Position numbers and translations under genes: made by a program
NCBI RefSeq assembly: GCF_000263735.1
Contig: NC_017946.1
Location: 413,348 to 477,347, forward strand
Length of the DNA: 64,000 nucleotides
Reading direction: 5' to 3'
Source of the DNA: Pyrococcus sp. ST04
GTDB lineage: Archaea; Methanobacteriota_B; Thermococci; Thermococcales; Thermococcaceae
Notes under the pieces: generated by a model
The model's input: only the letters and a program-made list of their open reading frames with translations
What the model was told of the DNA's origin: nothing
The model's database searches: none
Shown here: one piece after another, positions 29,868-39,335 of the stretch
How positions within the stretch are numbered: position 1 is the stretch's first letter
Layout of the letters: each line of letters starts with the position of its first letter

Positions 29868-31742
29868 ATGAGCGATGCGCTCGAAAGGCTTAAGGATCTC
29901 CTTGAAGAGGAGCAGTTTGAAAAGCTTAAGGCAATTAATAACCCTTATCTTCACGAATTTCTTGCATACTGGATAGAATGGCTTCAGCCGAGCAAGATTT
30001 TCGTCTGTACGGACAGTGAGGAGGATGAGGAGTACGTTAGGTGGAAGGCCCTCTACTATGGGGAAGAGAGAATGCTGGAAACTCCCAGGCACACCGTTCA
30101 CTATGACAACTACTATGATCAGGCAAGAGATAAGGCAAACACCAAGCTTCTGGTCCCAAAGGGAGTCTCACTTCCTTTTCTGAATACCATGGAGAGAGAG
30201 GAGGGGCTTAGAGAAATTAAGGAGATAATGAAGGGAATAATGAGAGGAAAAGAGCTGTTTATATGTTTCTTCGTTCTAGGGCTCAAAAACTCTGTTTTCA
30301 CGATTCCAGCTGTGCAGCTGACTGATTCTGCCTACGTTGCACACTCAGAGTTTTTACTTTACAGGAAGGGATACGAGGAGTTTAAGAGGTTGGGTCCAAC
30401 TAAGAACTTCCTAAAGTTCGTTCACTCCGCTGGAGAGCTTGATGAAAGGAAGACCAGTAAGAACCTTGACAAGAGGAGGATTTACATAGATCTAGTAGAT
30501 GAGACCGTCTACTCTGCCAACACCCAGTACGGTGGGAACACCATCGGGCTGAAGAAGCTTGCATTCAGGCTGACCATTCAGAGGGCGGTTAGGGAGGGCT
30601 GGCTTAGTGAGCACATGTTCTTAATGCGCGTTAACGGTCCCAACGGCAGGAAGACTTATTTCACGGGAGCATATCCGAGCATGTGTGGTAAAACATCAAC
30701 GGCAATGATTCCGTGGGAGAACATAGTAGGAGATGACCTTGTGTTCATAAAGAACCTAGATGGAACTGCAAGGGCTGTCAACGTTGAGATAGGCGTTTTT
30801 GGAATTATTGAGGGAATAAACGAGAAGGATGATCCAATAATATGGAAGGTCCTCCACTCTCCAGTAGAGATAATTTTCTCTAATGTTCTCGTCAAGGATG
30901 GTAAGCCTTACTGGAATGGCATGGGGATTCCGATACCGGACGAGGGAGAGAATCACAGTGGTAAATGGTGGAGGGGTAAGAAGGACGCTGAGGGCAGGGA
31001 AATTCCACCCAGCCACAAGAATGCCAGATTCACGGTTAGGCTGGAGGCTTTTCCAAATCTGGACAAAGAGGCCCTTGAGAACCCATGCGGTGTTGAGGTT
31101 GGCGGAATGATCTTCGGTGGCAGGGATCCCGATACGTGGCCTCCGGTGAGGGAGGCTTTCAGCTGGGAGCATGGGGTTATAACAATGGGAGCCGCGCTTG
31201 AGAGCGAGACAACGGCGGCAACGCTTGGCAAGGAGGGGGTTAGGGCTTTCAATCCAATGTCAATTCTTGACTTCTTGAGTGTTCACATTGGCGACTATCT
31301 AAGGAATTACCTTGAGTTTGGAAGGATGCTTAAGAAGAAGCCAAAGATATTTGCGGTCAACTATTTCCTCAGGGAGAATGGGCAGTGGCTTAATGAGAAG
31401 CTTGACAAGGCTGTGTGGCTGAAGTGGATGGAGCTGAGGGTTCATGGAGATGTCGAGGGGATTGAGACTCCTATAGGCTACATTCCTAAGTATGAGGACT
31501 TGAAGGTGCTGTTTAAGAAGGTTCTGAATAAGGATTATTCGAAGGAGGATTATGAGAGGCAGTTCAAGATAAGGGTTCCAGAGTTGCTTGCGAAGATAGA
31601 CAGGATCTGGAAGATATATGAACCGATAGATAACATTCCTGAAGAACTGTTCAAGCAGCTTGAAGAGGAAAGAGAAAGATTAATTGAGGCTAGGAAAAAG
31701 TTTGGGGATTATATAAGCCCTTTCAGGCTTGAGAAGCCTTAG
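29868..31742 (+). CDS. pckG: Phosphoenolpyruvate carboxykinase (GTP)
   Basis: The 624-residue enzyme converts oxaloacetate and GTP to PEP, CO2 and GDP, linking C4 acids to gluconeogenesis. Signature segments are YGGNTIGLKK, the P-loop/kinase-1 segment AYPSMCGKTS (268-277) with the reactive loop cysteine of the GTP family, GDDLVFIKNLDG, and a nucleotide-site HENGVDxW-like region. ATG at 29868 follows GGGTGA. A GTG three codons upstream is part of that site. It is divergent from the MIP18 gene, with about 200 bp between the starts. Confidence 0.95.
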   Translation: MSDALERLKDLLEEEQFEKLKAINNPYLHEFLAYWIEWLQPSKIFVCTDSEEDEEYVRWKALYYGEERMLETPRHTVHYDNYYDQARDKANTKLLVPKGVSLPFLNTMEREEGLREIKEIMKGIMRGKELFICFFVLGLKNSVFTIPAVQLTDSAYVAHSEFLLYRKGYEEFKRLGPTKNFLKFVHSAGELDERKTSKNLDKRRIYIDLVDETVYSANTQYGGNTIGLKKLAFRLTIQRAVREGWLSEHMFLMRVNGPNGRKTYFTGAYPSMCGKTSTAMIPWENIVGDDLVFIKNLDGTARAVNVEIGVFGIIEGINEKDDPIIWKVLHSPVEIIFSNVLVKDGKPYWNGMGIPIPDEGENHSGKWWRGKKDAEGREIPPSHKNARFTVRLEAFPNLDKEALENPCGVEVGGMIFGGRDPDTWPPVREAFSWEHGVITMGAALESETTAATLGKEGVRAFNPMSILDFLSVHIGDYLRNYLEFGRMLKKKPKIFAVNYFLRENGQWLNEKLDKAVWLKWMELRVHGDVEGIETPIGYIPKYEDLKVLFKKVLNKDYSKEDYERQFKIRVPELLAKIDRIWKIYEPIDNIPEELFKQLEEERERLIEARKKFGDYISPFRLEKP

Positions 31743-32346
31743 CTTTCTTTAATTCTTCTATAAGTTCTTTTAGACTTTTCTCGGCCTCTATCCTCGAATA
31801 GAACTCATACTCATCTTTCAAGAAGTTATAGTGGTCTCTTTCATCCTCGGCCAGCTTTAAGAAGAGCCTCTTATAGTCTGGTTCTTCTAGGATATCTGCT
31901 AGCATTAAGTAAACTCCTTCCGCAAGTTGCTCTGCATCCATTCCTATCTCAAGGACATCCAAGTAGTCTTTAACTTTCTCGAGCCTAAAGTCCCTCTCTT
32001 CAAAAATTTTCGGCCAGGTTTTTAGCTCTACTTTTAAGGGTTCTTCTCTGGGAAATAGGGCTTTAAATATTCTCATTACTTTCTCATCATGATCTTGTTC
32101 AATTCTCATGAACTCGAGAAACTTCATTTTCGGATATCCGTCGGGCAACTTTTTGTAGAGGAACTTGTAAAGTTTCGTGGAATCCACCTCTCCGGTTAGT
32201 GCGTAGCTCAGGATCTCTTTTAATGACTTCCCTCTAAGTTCATTGATGACTTCCTTCACTTCATCCTTGATCCCTGCCCTCTTCATGAAAAGCTCGAGTG
32301 GAGATGGCACGATCCCACCCGTTGGAAAATATGCATTTATCTTCAT
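31723..32346 (-). CDS. Ferritin-like (rubrerythrin-related) protein
   Basis: The 207-residue all-helical protein has helices carrying EFMRIEQDHDEKV, MDAEQLAEGVYLML and LAEDERDHYNFL. Their ExxH-type spacing suits a di-iron site of the COG1633 ferritin-like group. No rubredoxin domain is present. Function in iron or peroxide handling is by analogy only. The start is uncertain. ATG at 32346 lacks a ribosome binding site, while GTG at 32310 has GGTGG five nt upstream. The 3' end overlaps pckG by 20 bp. An inverted repeat lies 25 bp upstream. Confidence 0.75.
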   Translation of the reverse strand: MKINAYFPTGGIVPSPLELFMKRAGIKDEVKEVINELRGKSLKEILSYALTGEVDSTKLYKFLYKKLPDGYPKMKFLEFMRIEQDHDEKVMRIFKALFPREEPLKVELKTWPKIFEERDFRLEKVKDYLDVLEIGMDAEQLAEGVYLMLADILEEPDYKRLFLKLAEDERDHYNFLKDEYEFYSRIEAEKSLKELIEELKKAKASQA

Positions 32347-32370
32347 AACTTTTTGGACTTTGGCCTATCT

Positions 32371-32400
32371 AATTAGAAGAGAGTTATGTAACTTCTAATT
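32371..32400. repeat. Imperfect inverted repeat between valS and the ferritin-like gene
   Basis: AATTAGAAG at the left and CTTCTAATT at the right pair perfectly. Inside them GTTA-TG-TAAC pairs again, with a 3-4 nt insertion in one arm. It lies 23 bp after the valS stop and 25 bp before the ferritin-like start. It may be an operator of the latter or a structure at the valS mRNA end. Confidence 0.55.
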
Positions 32401-32423
32401 CATAAAAACAAAATTAAGAGGAA

Positions 32424-35102
32424 TCAGGCGAAGAAGAGGATTGTTGCATCCCTGACTATTGCGGTTTCGACTTCTTCTCCCTCGCTGAAGACGGCCCTCT
32501 TTATCATTAAGTCGTCTTTAGTAAGTTCTATCCTTGTTCCTTCAATCTCAAACTCAGCCTTTCCAGATTCTCTGATTGCTCTGGCAACTTCTTCAGCATT
32601 TTCTTGGAGGTATTTGACTATCTTTGGAACCAGCTTACCGTACCTTGGGCCTATTCTCTTGAAGTTTGGCTTTATCTCAACAACTTTCTCCTCAAGCTGG
32701 GGCTCTCCTTTCACTATCTCTAGCTTCTCTATGTTCATCGTTCCGGCTATGTCTCTCTCTATGGTCTTTAGCATTTCATAGCTGTCAGTTGCATAGATTG
32801 CCACGTGCTTGAGCTTTGCATTCAAAGGCATTCCGTGGGAGTTCTTGTATTTTCTCATTGCGCTTATTACTTCTCTTGCCAGCTCTCCTATTTTTTCTGC
32901 CTCTTCGTTGATTCTGTCTTCTCTGGCCTCTGGCCAGTTGAGAAGGTGAACGCTTTCAGCCCCAATTTTTTCCTTGAATATGTGGTGGTAGAGTTCCTCG
33001 GTTATGTGTGGGACAAAGGGTGCTAGTAGGAGGATTATGTTGTAGAGTAGCTCGTACAGGGTGACTTTGGCCTTAAGTTTTGATTCTTCATCTTCTCCAT
33101 AGAGCCTGTACTTTATCATCTCTATGTAGTCGTCGGCAACTTCGTGCCAGATGAACGTCATTAGTTCTCTCGTTATGAGGTTGAACCTGTACTTCTCAAG
33201 TTCCTCAGTTGCAAACTTTATTATCCTGTGTAATCTTGAGAGTATCCATTTGTCGAGGGGCTCTAGCTCGATGTCTTTGTGCTTTTCATAGTCGAAGTCC
33301 TTTATGTGTCTCTCGGCAAAGCGGTAGATGTTCCAGAGTTTCTGGAGGAAGCGGAAGTTGTAGTCTACGGTTTCCCACTTGAATGGGTGATCCTCTCCGG
33401 GCGGTGCGAGGGCTGTCCATAGTCTGAGTGCATCTGCACCGTACTTAGGAATAACTTCGTCAGGTGCTACAACGTTTCCATAGCTCTTACTCATCTTCCT
33501 CCCGTCTGGTCCAGCTACCATTCCGTTGATCACTATGTCGTTCCAAGGTTTCTTGCCGGTGAGCATATAGGTTCTGAATATCGTGTAGAAGGCCCACGTC
33601 CTTATTATGTCTGTTCCTTGGGGTCTTAGTGCTGTTGGGAAATTATGCTCGAACCACTTCTTCGCTTCCTCGTCTCCTTTCATTGCCTCGTACCATCTCG
33701 TTATTATGAGGGGTGTTATGCTTGAATCTACCCAGCAGTCGAGGACGTCTGTCACTGGCTCGAGCTCGGCCCCGCACACGGGACACTTCTCTACGGGTGG
33801 CTTGTCGAATCTTGGGTCTACTGGCAGGTCTTCCTCTCTGGCCGGCACTATGTGGCCGTTCTTACACACCCAGAATGGGAAGGGAGTTCCAAAGACTCTC
33901 TGCCTACTTATAACCCAGTCCCAGTCCATTGACTCTGCCCAGTCCTTTAGCCTTAGGAACATGTCCTCTGGGTACCAGTTTATTTCCTTTGCAACTTTCA
34001 CGATTTCGTCCGTGAAGTCCTTCACCTTTATGAACCACTGCTTCTTTGGTAGCAGTTCGATTGGGGCCATACAGGAGCTTCTCTCAGTATGCCTTAGGAC
34101 TCTGTGCTTTATCTTCTCCTTCTTATAGAGCAGCCCCATCTTCTCTAGGTCTTCGGCTATTTTCTCCCTGGCTTCTTCGATTTTTAACCCGGCATAGGGT
34201 CCTGCTTTTTCATTTAAGGTTCCGTCTTCATTTATCACAATGATTACTGGGAGGTTGTACCTCTTCTGCCACACTATATCCTGCTCGTCACCGTATGTAC
34301 AGTTATAAACAGCTCCAGTTCCAAAGCTTGGATCGACATCCTCATCGGCTAGGATTGGAACTTCCCTCTCGTATATTGGAAGCTTTACTTTTTTCCCGAC
34401 TAAGTGTTTGTATCTTTCATCATCTGGGTGAACGAACACAGCAACGCATGCTGGCATTAGTTCTGGTCTCGTGGTTGCTATGGGTATGTAACCTGAACCA
34501 TCCGCTAAGGGGAGCTTTATGTAGTAGAGGTAGCCTTCCTCTTCGACGTAACCGACTTCTGCCTTGGCGAGGCTCGTCCTACATCTGGGGCACCAGTAGA
34601 CTGGGTGCTCCTCTCTGTAAAGGAGGCCCTTCTTGTAGAAGTCTAGGAGAGTCTTTTGGACTGTGGCCTTGTACTCATCGTCCATGGTGTGATATTCTAA
34701 ATCCCAATCAGCTGAGTATCCTATCCTTATAAACTGGTTTCTCATAGCCTCTATAGCCTGCCATGTCCACTCTATACATTTCTGGAGGAACTTTTCAGGC
34801 TCATCTTTGCTTATTCCGAATTCCTTCTCTACCTTAAGCTCGGTTGGGAGTCCGTGGTTGTCAAAACCTTGGGGGAATAGGACGTTGTATCCCCTCATTC
34901 TCTTGTATCTAGCTATTATATCTATCCACGTGTGGCTAAGAACGTGGCCGAGGTGGAGAGTTCCGCTCGTAAATGGTGGTGGGGTGTCTATTGCGTAGCT
35001 TGGCTTCTTTTCGTCTAGTCTATACTTGTATATCTTTTTCTCGAGCCAATACTTCTGCCATTTAGGTTCTATCTCATTTGGATCGTAGTTCTTCGGTAGC
35101 AT
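32424..35102 (-). CDS. valS: Valyl-tRNA synthetase
   Basis: The 892-residue class I synthetase has the HIGH-type motif PPPFTSGTLHLGH (42-53), an editing CP1 domain, zinc-binding CP insertions (CPRC near 170, CPVCG near 440), WVISRQRVFGTPFPFW and the KMSKS motif GRKMSKSYGN. A C-terminal helical anticodon-binding domain follows. The archaeal form lacks the bacterial C-terminal coiled-coil arm. GGTGGTAAACT precedes the ATG at 35102. The sequence is full length. Confidence 0.97.
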   Translation of the reverse strand: MLPKNYDPNEIEPKWQKYWLEKKIYKYRLDEKKPSYAIDTPPPFTSGTLHLGHVLSHTWIDIIARYKRMRGYNVLFPQGFDNHGLPTELKVEKEFGISKDEPEKFLQKCIEWTWQAIEAMRNQFIRIGYSADWDLEYHTMDDEYKATVQKTLLDFYKKGLLYREEHPVYWCPRCRTSLAKAEVGYVEEEGYLYYIKLPLADGSGYIPIATTRPELMPACVAVFVHPDDERYKHLVGKKVKLPIYEREVPILADEDVDPSFGTGAVYNCTYGDEQDIVWQKRYNLPVIIVINEDGTLNEKAGPYAGLKIEEAREKIAEDLEKMGLLYKKEKIKHRVLRHTERSSCMAPIELLPKKQWFIKVKDFTDEIVKVAKEINWYPEDMFLRLKDWAESMDWDWVISRQRVFGTPFPFWVCKNGHIVPAREEDLPVDPRFDKPPVEKCPVCGAELEPVTDVLDCWVDSSITPLIITRWYEAMKGDEEAKKWFEHNFPTALRPQGTDIIRTWAFYTIFRTYMLTGKKPWNDIVINGMVAGPDGRKMSKSYGNVVAPDEVIPKYGADALRLWTALAPPGEDHPFKWETVDYNFRFLQKLWNIYRFAERHIKDFDYEKHKDIELEPLDKWILSRLHRIIKFATEELEKYRFNLITRELMTFIWHEVADDYIEMIKYRLYGEDEESKLKAKVTLYELLYNIILLLAPFVPHITEELYHHIFKEKIGAESVHLLNWPEAREDRINEEAEKIGELAREVISAMRKYKNSHGMPLNAKLKHVAIYATDSYEMLKTIERDIAGTMNIEKLEIVKGEPQLEEKVVEIKPNFKRIGPRYGKLVPKIVKYLQENAEEVARAIRESGKAEFEIEGTRIELTKDDLMIKRAVFSEGEEVETAIVRDATILFFA

Positions 35103-35557
35103 AGTTTACCACCATCCTGCCTTTTCCTAAAATAGTTTCTTTTAAAATGTTAAACTCCAAGCTAACCCAGAAAAGAACGGTCCTTATGTAGGTTTTAAGT
35201 TCGAGAGCGATGGACGATATGCACCACCAAATAGCTTAAGTCTCCTAGAGCCTTAAAAAGTTTTCTTGAAGTCGCTTTCAGATCCTTATCTTTTCTCTTG
35301 AAAACCCTACCCTTTAAGCTGGGATGCCACAATTTTAGGTCAGCCTAAAGAAAGTGTAATAAACCTCAATGATAAAAAATATTAATTTAAATGTTTGGAG
35401 GTGCAGATAGTTGGGGCGCCCCTTTTGTCTTTGTATTAGTTTTAATGTCTTTGTTAGATTGTGATTTTGAATTTTTTAGTGTTGAGAGCTCCGATGACAG
35501 TAGAGGGGGAAGTGTTTCTCTGGTTATTGAACATAAGCTCTTTAGTGGGGTGGTAAG
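35103..35557. other. 455-bp intergenic region
   Basis: This gap between divergent valS and the surface module holds the degenerate mobile-element end at 35293-35350 and an AT-rich TTAATTTAAATG box (about 35382-35392). A 62-codon open frame (35391-35579) with a hydrophobic stretch has no convincing start signal of its own and overlaps the next gene. I regard it as probably non-coding. The rest shows nothing clear. Confidence 0.5.
35293..35350 (+). mobile_element. Degenerate IS200/IS605-like right end
   Basis: TCTTGAAAACCCTACCCTTTAAGCTGGGATG is followed after a spacer by TTTAGGTCAGCCT. Compared with the relic at 8991, the order (TGrAArCCyTrCCCTTTA, GGGrwG, AGGTCAGCCT) is kept, while the hairpin is weakened and the second part is stretched. 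No transposase gene is near. Tentative. Confidence 0.35.
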
Positions 35558-35971
35558 ATGGGATTTTTCAAATCCTTAAAGAAGGTAGCGACGGACTTAT
35601 CGAAGCAGTTAAGGGAAAAAGAAGTTGAGATATCTGCCAGAGATCTTGCAGAGAAGTGGGATAAGATAAAGTCTTACAAGCCAAAAATAGGAATTAAAAG
35701 AGGAGGAGAGACCTACTGGTATCCTCTAGAGAGAGTGTGGACAGAAAACGTTGAGGTAGGCCTATTTAGGAAGTCTCAGAAGGAGATAGTTTTCGTTGAA
35801 TATTGGGAACCGAATACTTATTATGACGAGGAAGAAGAGGAAGATAGAGGTTGGTTTGAGGAAGAAGAGTACATAAAAACTGAGCGTTTCTCCCTGGATG
35901 ATAAGGTTCGTCTTCGTTTCACCCTCGCAAACTATGAGAAGCTTGTTGAGAGGGAGGGCGAAATTTTATGA
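35558..35971 (+). CDS. Small acidic cytoplasmic protein, unknown
   Basis: The 137-residue product has no signal peptide. A basic N-terminal helix and a middle KIGIKRGGETYWYPLERVW are followed by a very acidic run (about 88-108, with DEEEEEDRGWFEEEE). GGGGTGGTAAG precedes the ATG. Its stop overlaps the next start by 4 bp (ATGA), placing it first in the surface-protein operon. No family was recognised. Confidence 0.7.
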   Translation: MGFFKSLKKVATDLSKQLREKEVEISARDLAEKWDKIKSYKPKIGIKRGGETYWYPLERVWTENVEVGLFRKSQKEIVFVEYWEPNTYYDEEEEEDRGWFEEEEYIKTERFSLDDKVRLRFTLANYEKLVEREGEIL

Positions 35972-36564
35972 GAAAGAGGTTCTCTGCTTTTCTTATTATT
36001 TTACTCACAACAATTGTCATAATTGGGGGATGTGTAGGAAATTATGGACCTCTTACGAAGACTAAAGAGGGGCAGGAAAAAACTGTGCCTAAAACATCTG
36101 AAGTTGAGGAAAATAACACTCCCTCATCCACTAAACCTGAGGAGATATCGGTTAGAAAGAAAGGAGTAATTAGGACAAACATTATGAATACTACTATTGC
36201 GGTAAATGCCTCTCTACTTCCACAAGCTACCTTTGAATGTCTGGACAGGGCTCCGGATGTTGTTCTCTCATACTATCAGAGGGTTGAAGAAGAGGGAGAT
36301 GTTAGAGAGTTCTTTGATCTTGATGTTGTAGATGAGCTTTCCCTAGTAGAGCTTCATAATGCCTTATATCGGGCGATTGACTTTAAACAGCTCAATGTGA
36401 GGAATGTAACATGTGCCATCGTTAGCATTAACATGGTTGCATGTGAGTATGAGTATTCCGCTAGCATAGTCAGAAATGGGGAGGAGAAGTTAATTCAGAG
36501 GAAGTATGTAACTTTCTTGAACACGGACTCGTGTAAGATAGTGTGGACGGAGGAAGAAGGATGA
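35968..36564 (+). CDS. Lipoprotein, unknown function
   Basis: The 198-residue protein has a signal sequence ending in the lipobox IIGGC, so Cys22 should be lipid-anchored on the outer membrane face. A Thr/Lys/Glu-rich linker (about 27-70) leads to a small C-terminal domain with cysteines in TFECLDR, NVTCAIV, MVACEYE and TDSCKIV, which could form two disulfides. It overlaps both neighbours by 4 bp, so it is translated in a tight operon with them. Confidence 0.75.
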   Translation: MRKRFSAFLIILLTTIVIIGGCVGNYGPLTKTKEGQEKTVPKTSEVEENNTPSSTKPEEISVRKKGVIRTNIMNTTIAVNASLLPQATFECLDRAPDVVLSYYQRVEEEGDVREFFDLDVVDELSLVELHNALYRAIDFKQLNVRNVTCAIVSINMVACEYEYSASIVRNGEEKLIQRKYVTFLNTDSCKIVWTEEEG

Positions 36565-39293
36565 AGAAGTGCATTTTCTTGTTCGTACTCCTTCTTCTCA
36601 TTGCAATGTCCTTGAACTTTCCTGTCATAAGTCAGGGCAAGCCTGACATTGATACAGATGGGGATGGACTAAAAGATTATGAGGAGCGGAATATCTATGG
36701 TACTTCCCCTGTATCCTTTGACAGTGACGATGACGGTGTTGGAGATGGCTACGAGGTGATGATAGGGAGTGACCCACTTGATAGTGATACTGATTCTGAC
36801 AGGTTGAGCGATGGTGAGGAGCTTGCACTTGGAACGAGCCCTCTCCTAAAGGATACGGATGGTGATGGGTTGAGTGATTACTTTGAGGTTGTTACGTTGC
36901 CAGAGGTCTATAAATTGCCTCCTTCAAATCCAACGAATCCAGACACAGATGGTGATGGGCTTAGCGACGGCTTTGAATGGGAGCATCATGGTTCAAACAT
37001 GAAAAGGTATCTCAACCCAGATGAAGATGGTGATGGTATTAAGGATGGAGATGAACACTATTTTGTAAGTAGTGGATATGGGGGAGTTCACCACTACTCA
37101 TGCGATTTTACGCCTGACTGCGACGGTGATTTCATTCCAGACAACGAAGAGCTCAGGCTTGGAACACTCCCCTATAACCCCGATACCGACGGAGATGGAT
37201 TACCAGACAACCTTGAGCTTAAATTTGGATCCAGTCCCTTCGATGTTGACACGGATGGAGATGGCATAAGTGATTTCAATGAAGTTCTACCCGAACTGAT
37301 TTATGAATTCAAAAAGACTGAAAACCTTAGTGCGTTTCTTGGGCGTTCAGTCCCGAATAGGTTGGAATATGAATGGTGGGGAGCATTTGTCTCAAACTTC
37401 CTTAACACTACAGATACCTGTGTCCCGAGTATGAGGGAATTAAGATATTACCTAGAGCTAAACTTAAAGTTGCTTAGCGTTCCTCAAAGATATATTCGTA
37501 CTGGAATGCACAGCTATCTAAATCCATTATTTACAGCAGATTATGCGGAGAGATACGAGAAAGGGGAAATACATAGTGATAATGCGGTATGCTACTTTGG
37601 CATCCCAACTGATCCGACTAAGTACGATAGCGATGGCGATGGATTGAGTGATTACGAGGAGATGCACTACACCGTTATCACTAGGACAAAGCCAGGAGGA
37701 AAAATAAGGTGGATAATGAGAGTCCATGAGTCTGATGGAAGACTTGACATGACGGAAATGGATCAGTTAAGACCATTAATTCTCGATCCAAACGATCCGG
37801 ACAGCGACGGTGATGGAATAATAGATTCAGAGGATCCAGTTCCAGTTAAGGATGACATAGATGGAGATCTTTTAAATGAGCAGGATGTCTGTGCCTACTA
37901 CATTGATTGCGATGGAGATGAAATATCCGACTATTATGAACATATACTTGGAACTGATCCAAAGAATCCTGATACAGACGGGGATGGTTTAACAGATTAT
38001 GAGGAGATGGGCCAGTTTGGAGTCATTTCGTTGTGGCAGGATTATCCTTATAATATTCCCTTGGATAACCTTACTGTTCCCACTAAAACGAAATATTGGA
38101 GGTATAGCGATCCTCTCAACCCAGACACGGATGGAGATGGGTTTACGGATTTCCAAGAGAAGGAAGCCGGAACCGACCCAACAAATCCGAAAAGCCATCC
38201 TAAGGAACTCTCTACAGTTCAAAAGCCCAAGTATGAAAAAACTCCAGAATTAAAGAAAGCTCCAAAGTACGAGGAGAGGTACAAAGTTGAGTTCATGATA
38301 AACGGAAAGAAGATAAAACCTGGAACTTCGACTATGATACTTGACACTGACAGCATTACACTCGAAATTAAAGCTCATCCAATGAAAATTATTAAAGATA
38401 ATGAAACAGAGGAAATCGTCGCAAGGAAAATTGGACTTTATTCCAGGCTGACAGAGTACACAGAGGTTTCGGAGGACACCTTCACGAAAACGTTAACCCT
38501 TGAAAACTTCACCGATGTGGGACTGGCTTTTGTAGAGTTCCGGGTATCGGTTTATTATGGTGAACACAGGAGAGACTTGGAATATGATGTAATGTTCAAG
38601 TACAAAACCCTTCCTCAAGTTGAGCTTGTAAATGCTACTTGGAGCAACTATCTGGACGTTGGAAGGCTAACTCTTGAGTGCAGATTCTGCAAAAATATCA
38701 CGATAATAGTTCCAGGAGCCCTCGTTAATGGTAGGAAAAAGAGAATTATTGAGTTTGGAGAGACCAAACCACTCAAATATGTTTATGCCAGAATAATTCC
38801 CCACCGCTACATCGTTGCCAGTCAGTCGGATGTGGGAACAATCTACACTAAGTACGAGGACACCGTTGAGGTACTGAAGACTGGCAAAGATATCGGCTTG
38901 CTAGCGGCCAAGGCTGTTGAAGCCAAGAGCCTGGGATCAAAGATAATTTACGGGATGGTGGCGACGGCAAAGGGCATAAAAACTATAGTTGGTGGGGTTG
39001 AAGTTTTCATACCTGAAGAGGAGGTGGAAAAGCCTGAGGGTATAGACACACCAGAATCTGCAAAGTTCGATAAAGAGGCATTCAAGGAAGGAATCCTTGA
39101 TTGGGTGAAGGAGAAGATCGTCGATGCAACCTTCGACTACGTCACCGAAAAGGCAGTTGAATATGCAGATGCCAAGGAGCTCGAGGCAAGGAGGCACGAG
39201 ACTACCTACAGGGTTACGGTCAAAGCGTGCAATGAATTCGGATGTAAAGCGTTTGCATTCAGCGTTAATGGATATGCTTACGACTTTGAGTAA
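36561..39293 (+). CDS. Secreted protein with about 14 thrombospondin type-3-like calcium repeats
   Basis: The 910-residue protein has a signal peptide (1-25). The region to about 550 carries about 14 copies of D-x-D-x-D-G-(L/I)-x-D-x-x-E, the Ca2+-binding loop of thrombospondin type-3/dockerin-like repeats, with spacers of different length. Two repeats are preceded by paired cysteines (CDFTPDCDGD, CAYYIDCDGD), which suggests disulfide bracing. A Lys/Pro linker leads to one or two beta-sandwich domains (about 565-770). An amphipathic Ala/Val-rich stretch and CNEFGC near the C-terminus follow. No C-terminal membrane anchor is obvious. ATG at 36561 overlaps the upstream stop. An upstream in-frame start lacks support. 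Confidence 0.82.
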   Translation: MKKCIFLFVLLLLIAMSLNFPVISQGKPDIDTDGDGLKDYEERNIYGTSPVSFDSDDDGVGDGYEVMIGSDPLDSDTDSDRLSDGEELALGTSPLLKDTDGDGLSDYFEVVTLPEVYKLPPSNPTNPDTDGDGLSDGFEWEHHGSNMKRYLNPDEDGDGIKDGDEHYFVSSGYGGVHHYSCDFTPDCDGDFIPDNEELRLGTLPYNPDTDGDGLPDNLELKFGSSPFDVDTDGDGISDFNEVLPELIYEFKKTENLSAFLGRSVPNRLEYEWWGAFVSNFLNTTDTCVPSMRELRYYLELNLKLLSVPQRYIRTGMHSYLNPLFTADYAERYEKGEIHSDNAVCYFGIPTDPTKYDSDGDGLSDYEEMHYTVITRTKPGGKIRWIMRVHESDGRLDMTEMDQLRPLILDPNDPDSDGDGIIDSEDPVPVKDDIDGDLLNEQDVCAYYIDCDGDEISDYYEHILGTDPKNPDTDGDGLTDYEEMGQFGVISLWQDYPYNIPLDNLTVPTKTKYWRYSDPLNPDTDGDGFTDFQEKEAGTDPTNPKSHPKELSTVQKPKYEKTPELKKAPKYEERYKVEFMINGKKIKPGTSTMILDTDSITLEIKAHPMKIIKDNETEEIVARKIGLYSRLTEYTEVSEDTFTKTLTLENFTDVGLAFVEFRVSVYYGEHRRDLEYDVMFKYKTLPQVELVNATWSNYLDVGRLTLECRFCKNITIIVPGALVNGRKKRIIEFGETKPLKYVYARIIPHRYIVASQSDVGTIYTKYEDTVEVLKTGKDIGLLAAKAVEAKSLGSKIIYGMVATAKGIKTIVGGVEVFIPEEEVEKPEGIDTPESAKFDKEAFKEGILDWVKEKIVDATFDYVTEKAVEYADAKELEARRHETTYRVTVKACNEFGCKAFAFSVNGYAYDFE

Positions 39294-39335
39294 TCTTTCT
39301 TTTTTTCTCTTTCGTCATGAAAGGGGGGTTTTAAG

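Noticed and set aside
30756-31252. Minus-strand frames of about 100-138 codons inside pckG
   Set aside because: They are antisense to a well-conserved enzyme and read as low-complexity translation without motifs.
35391-35579. 62-codon open frame with a hydrophobic stretch before the surface module
   Set aside because: It has no ribosome site at its ATG, runs into the next gene and uses atypical codons, so it is more likely untranslated leader.
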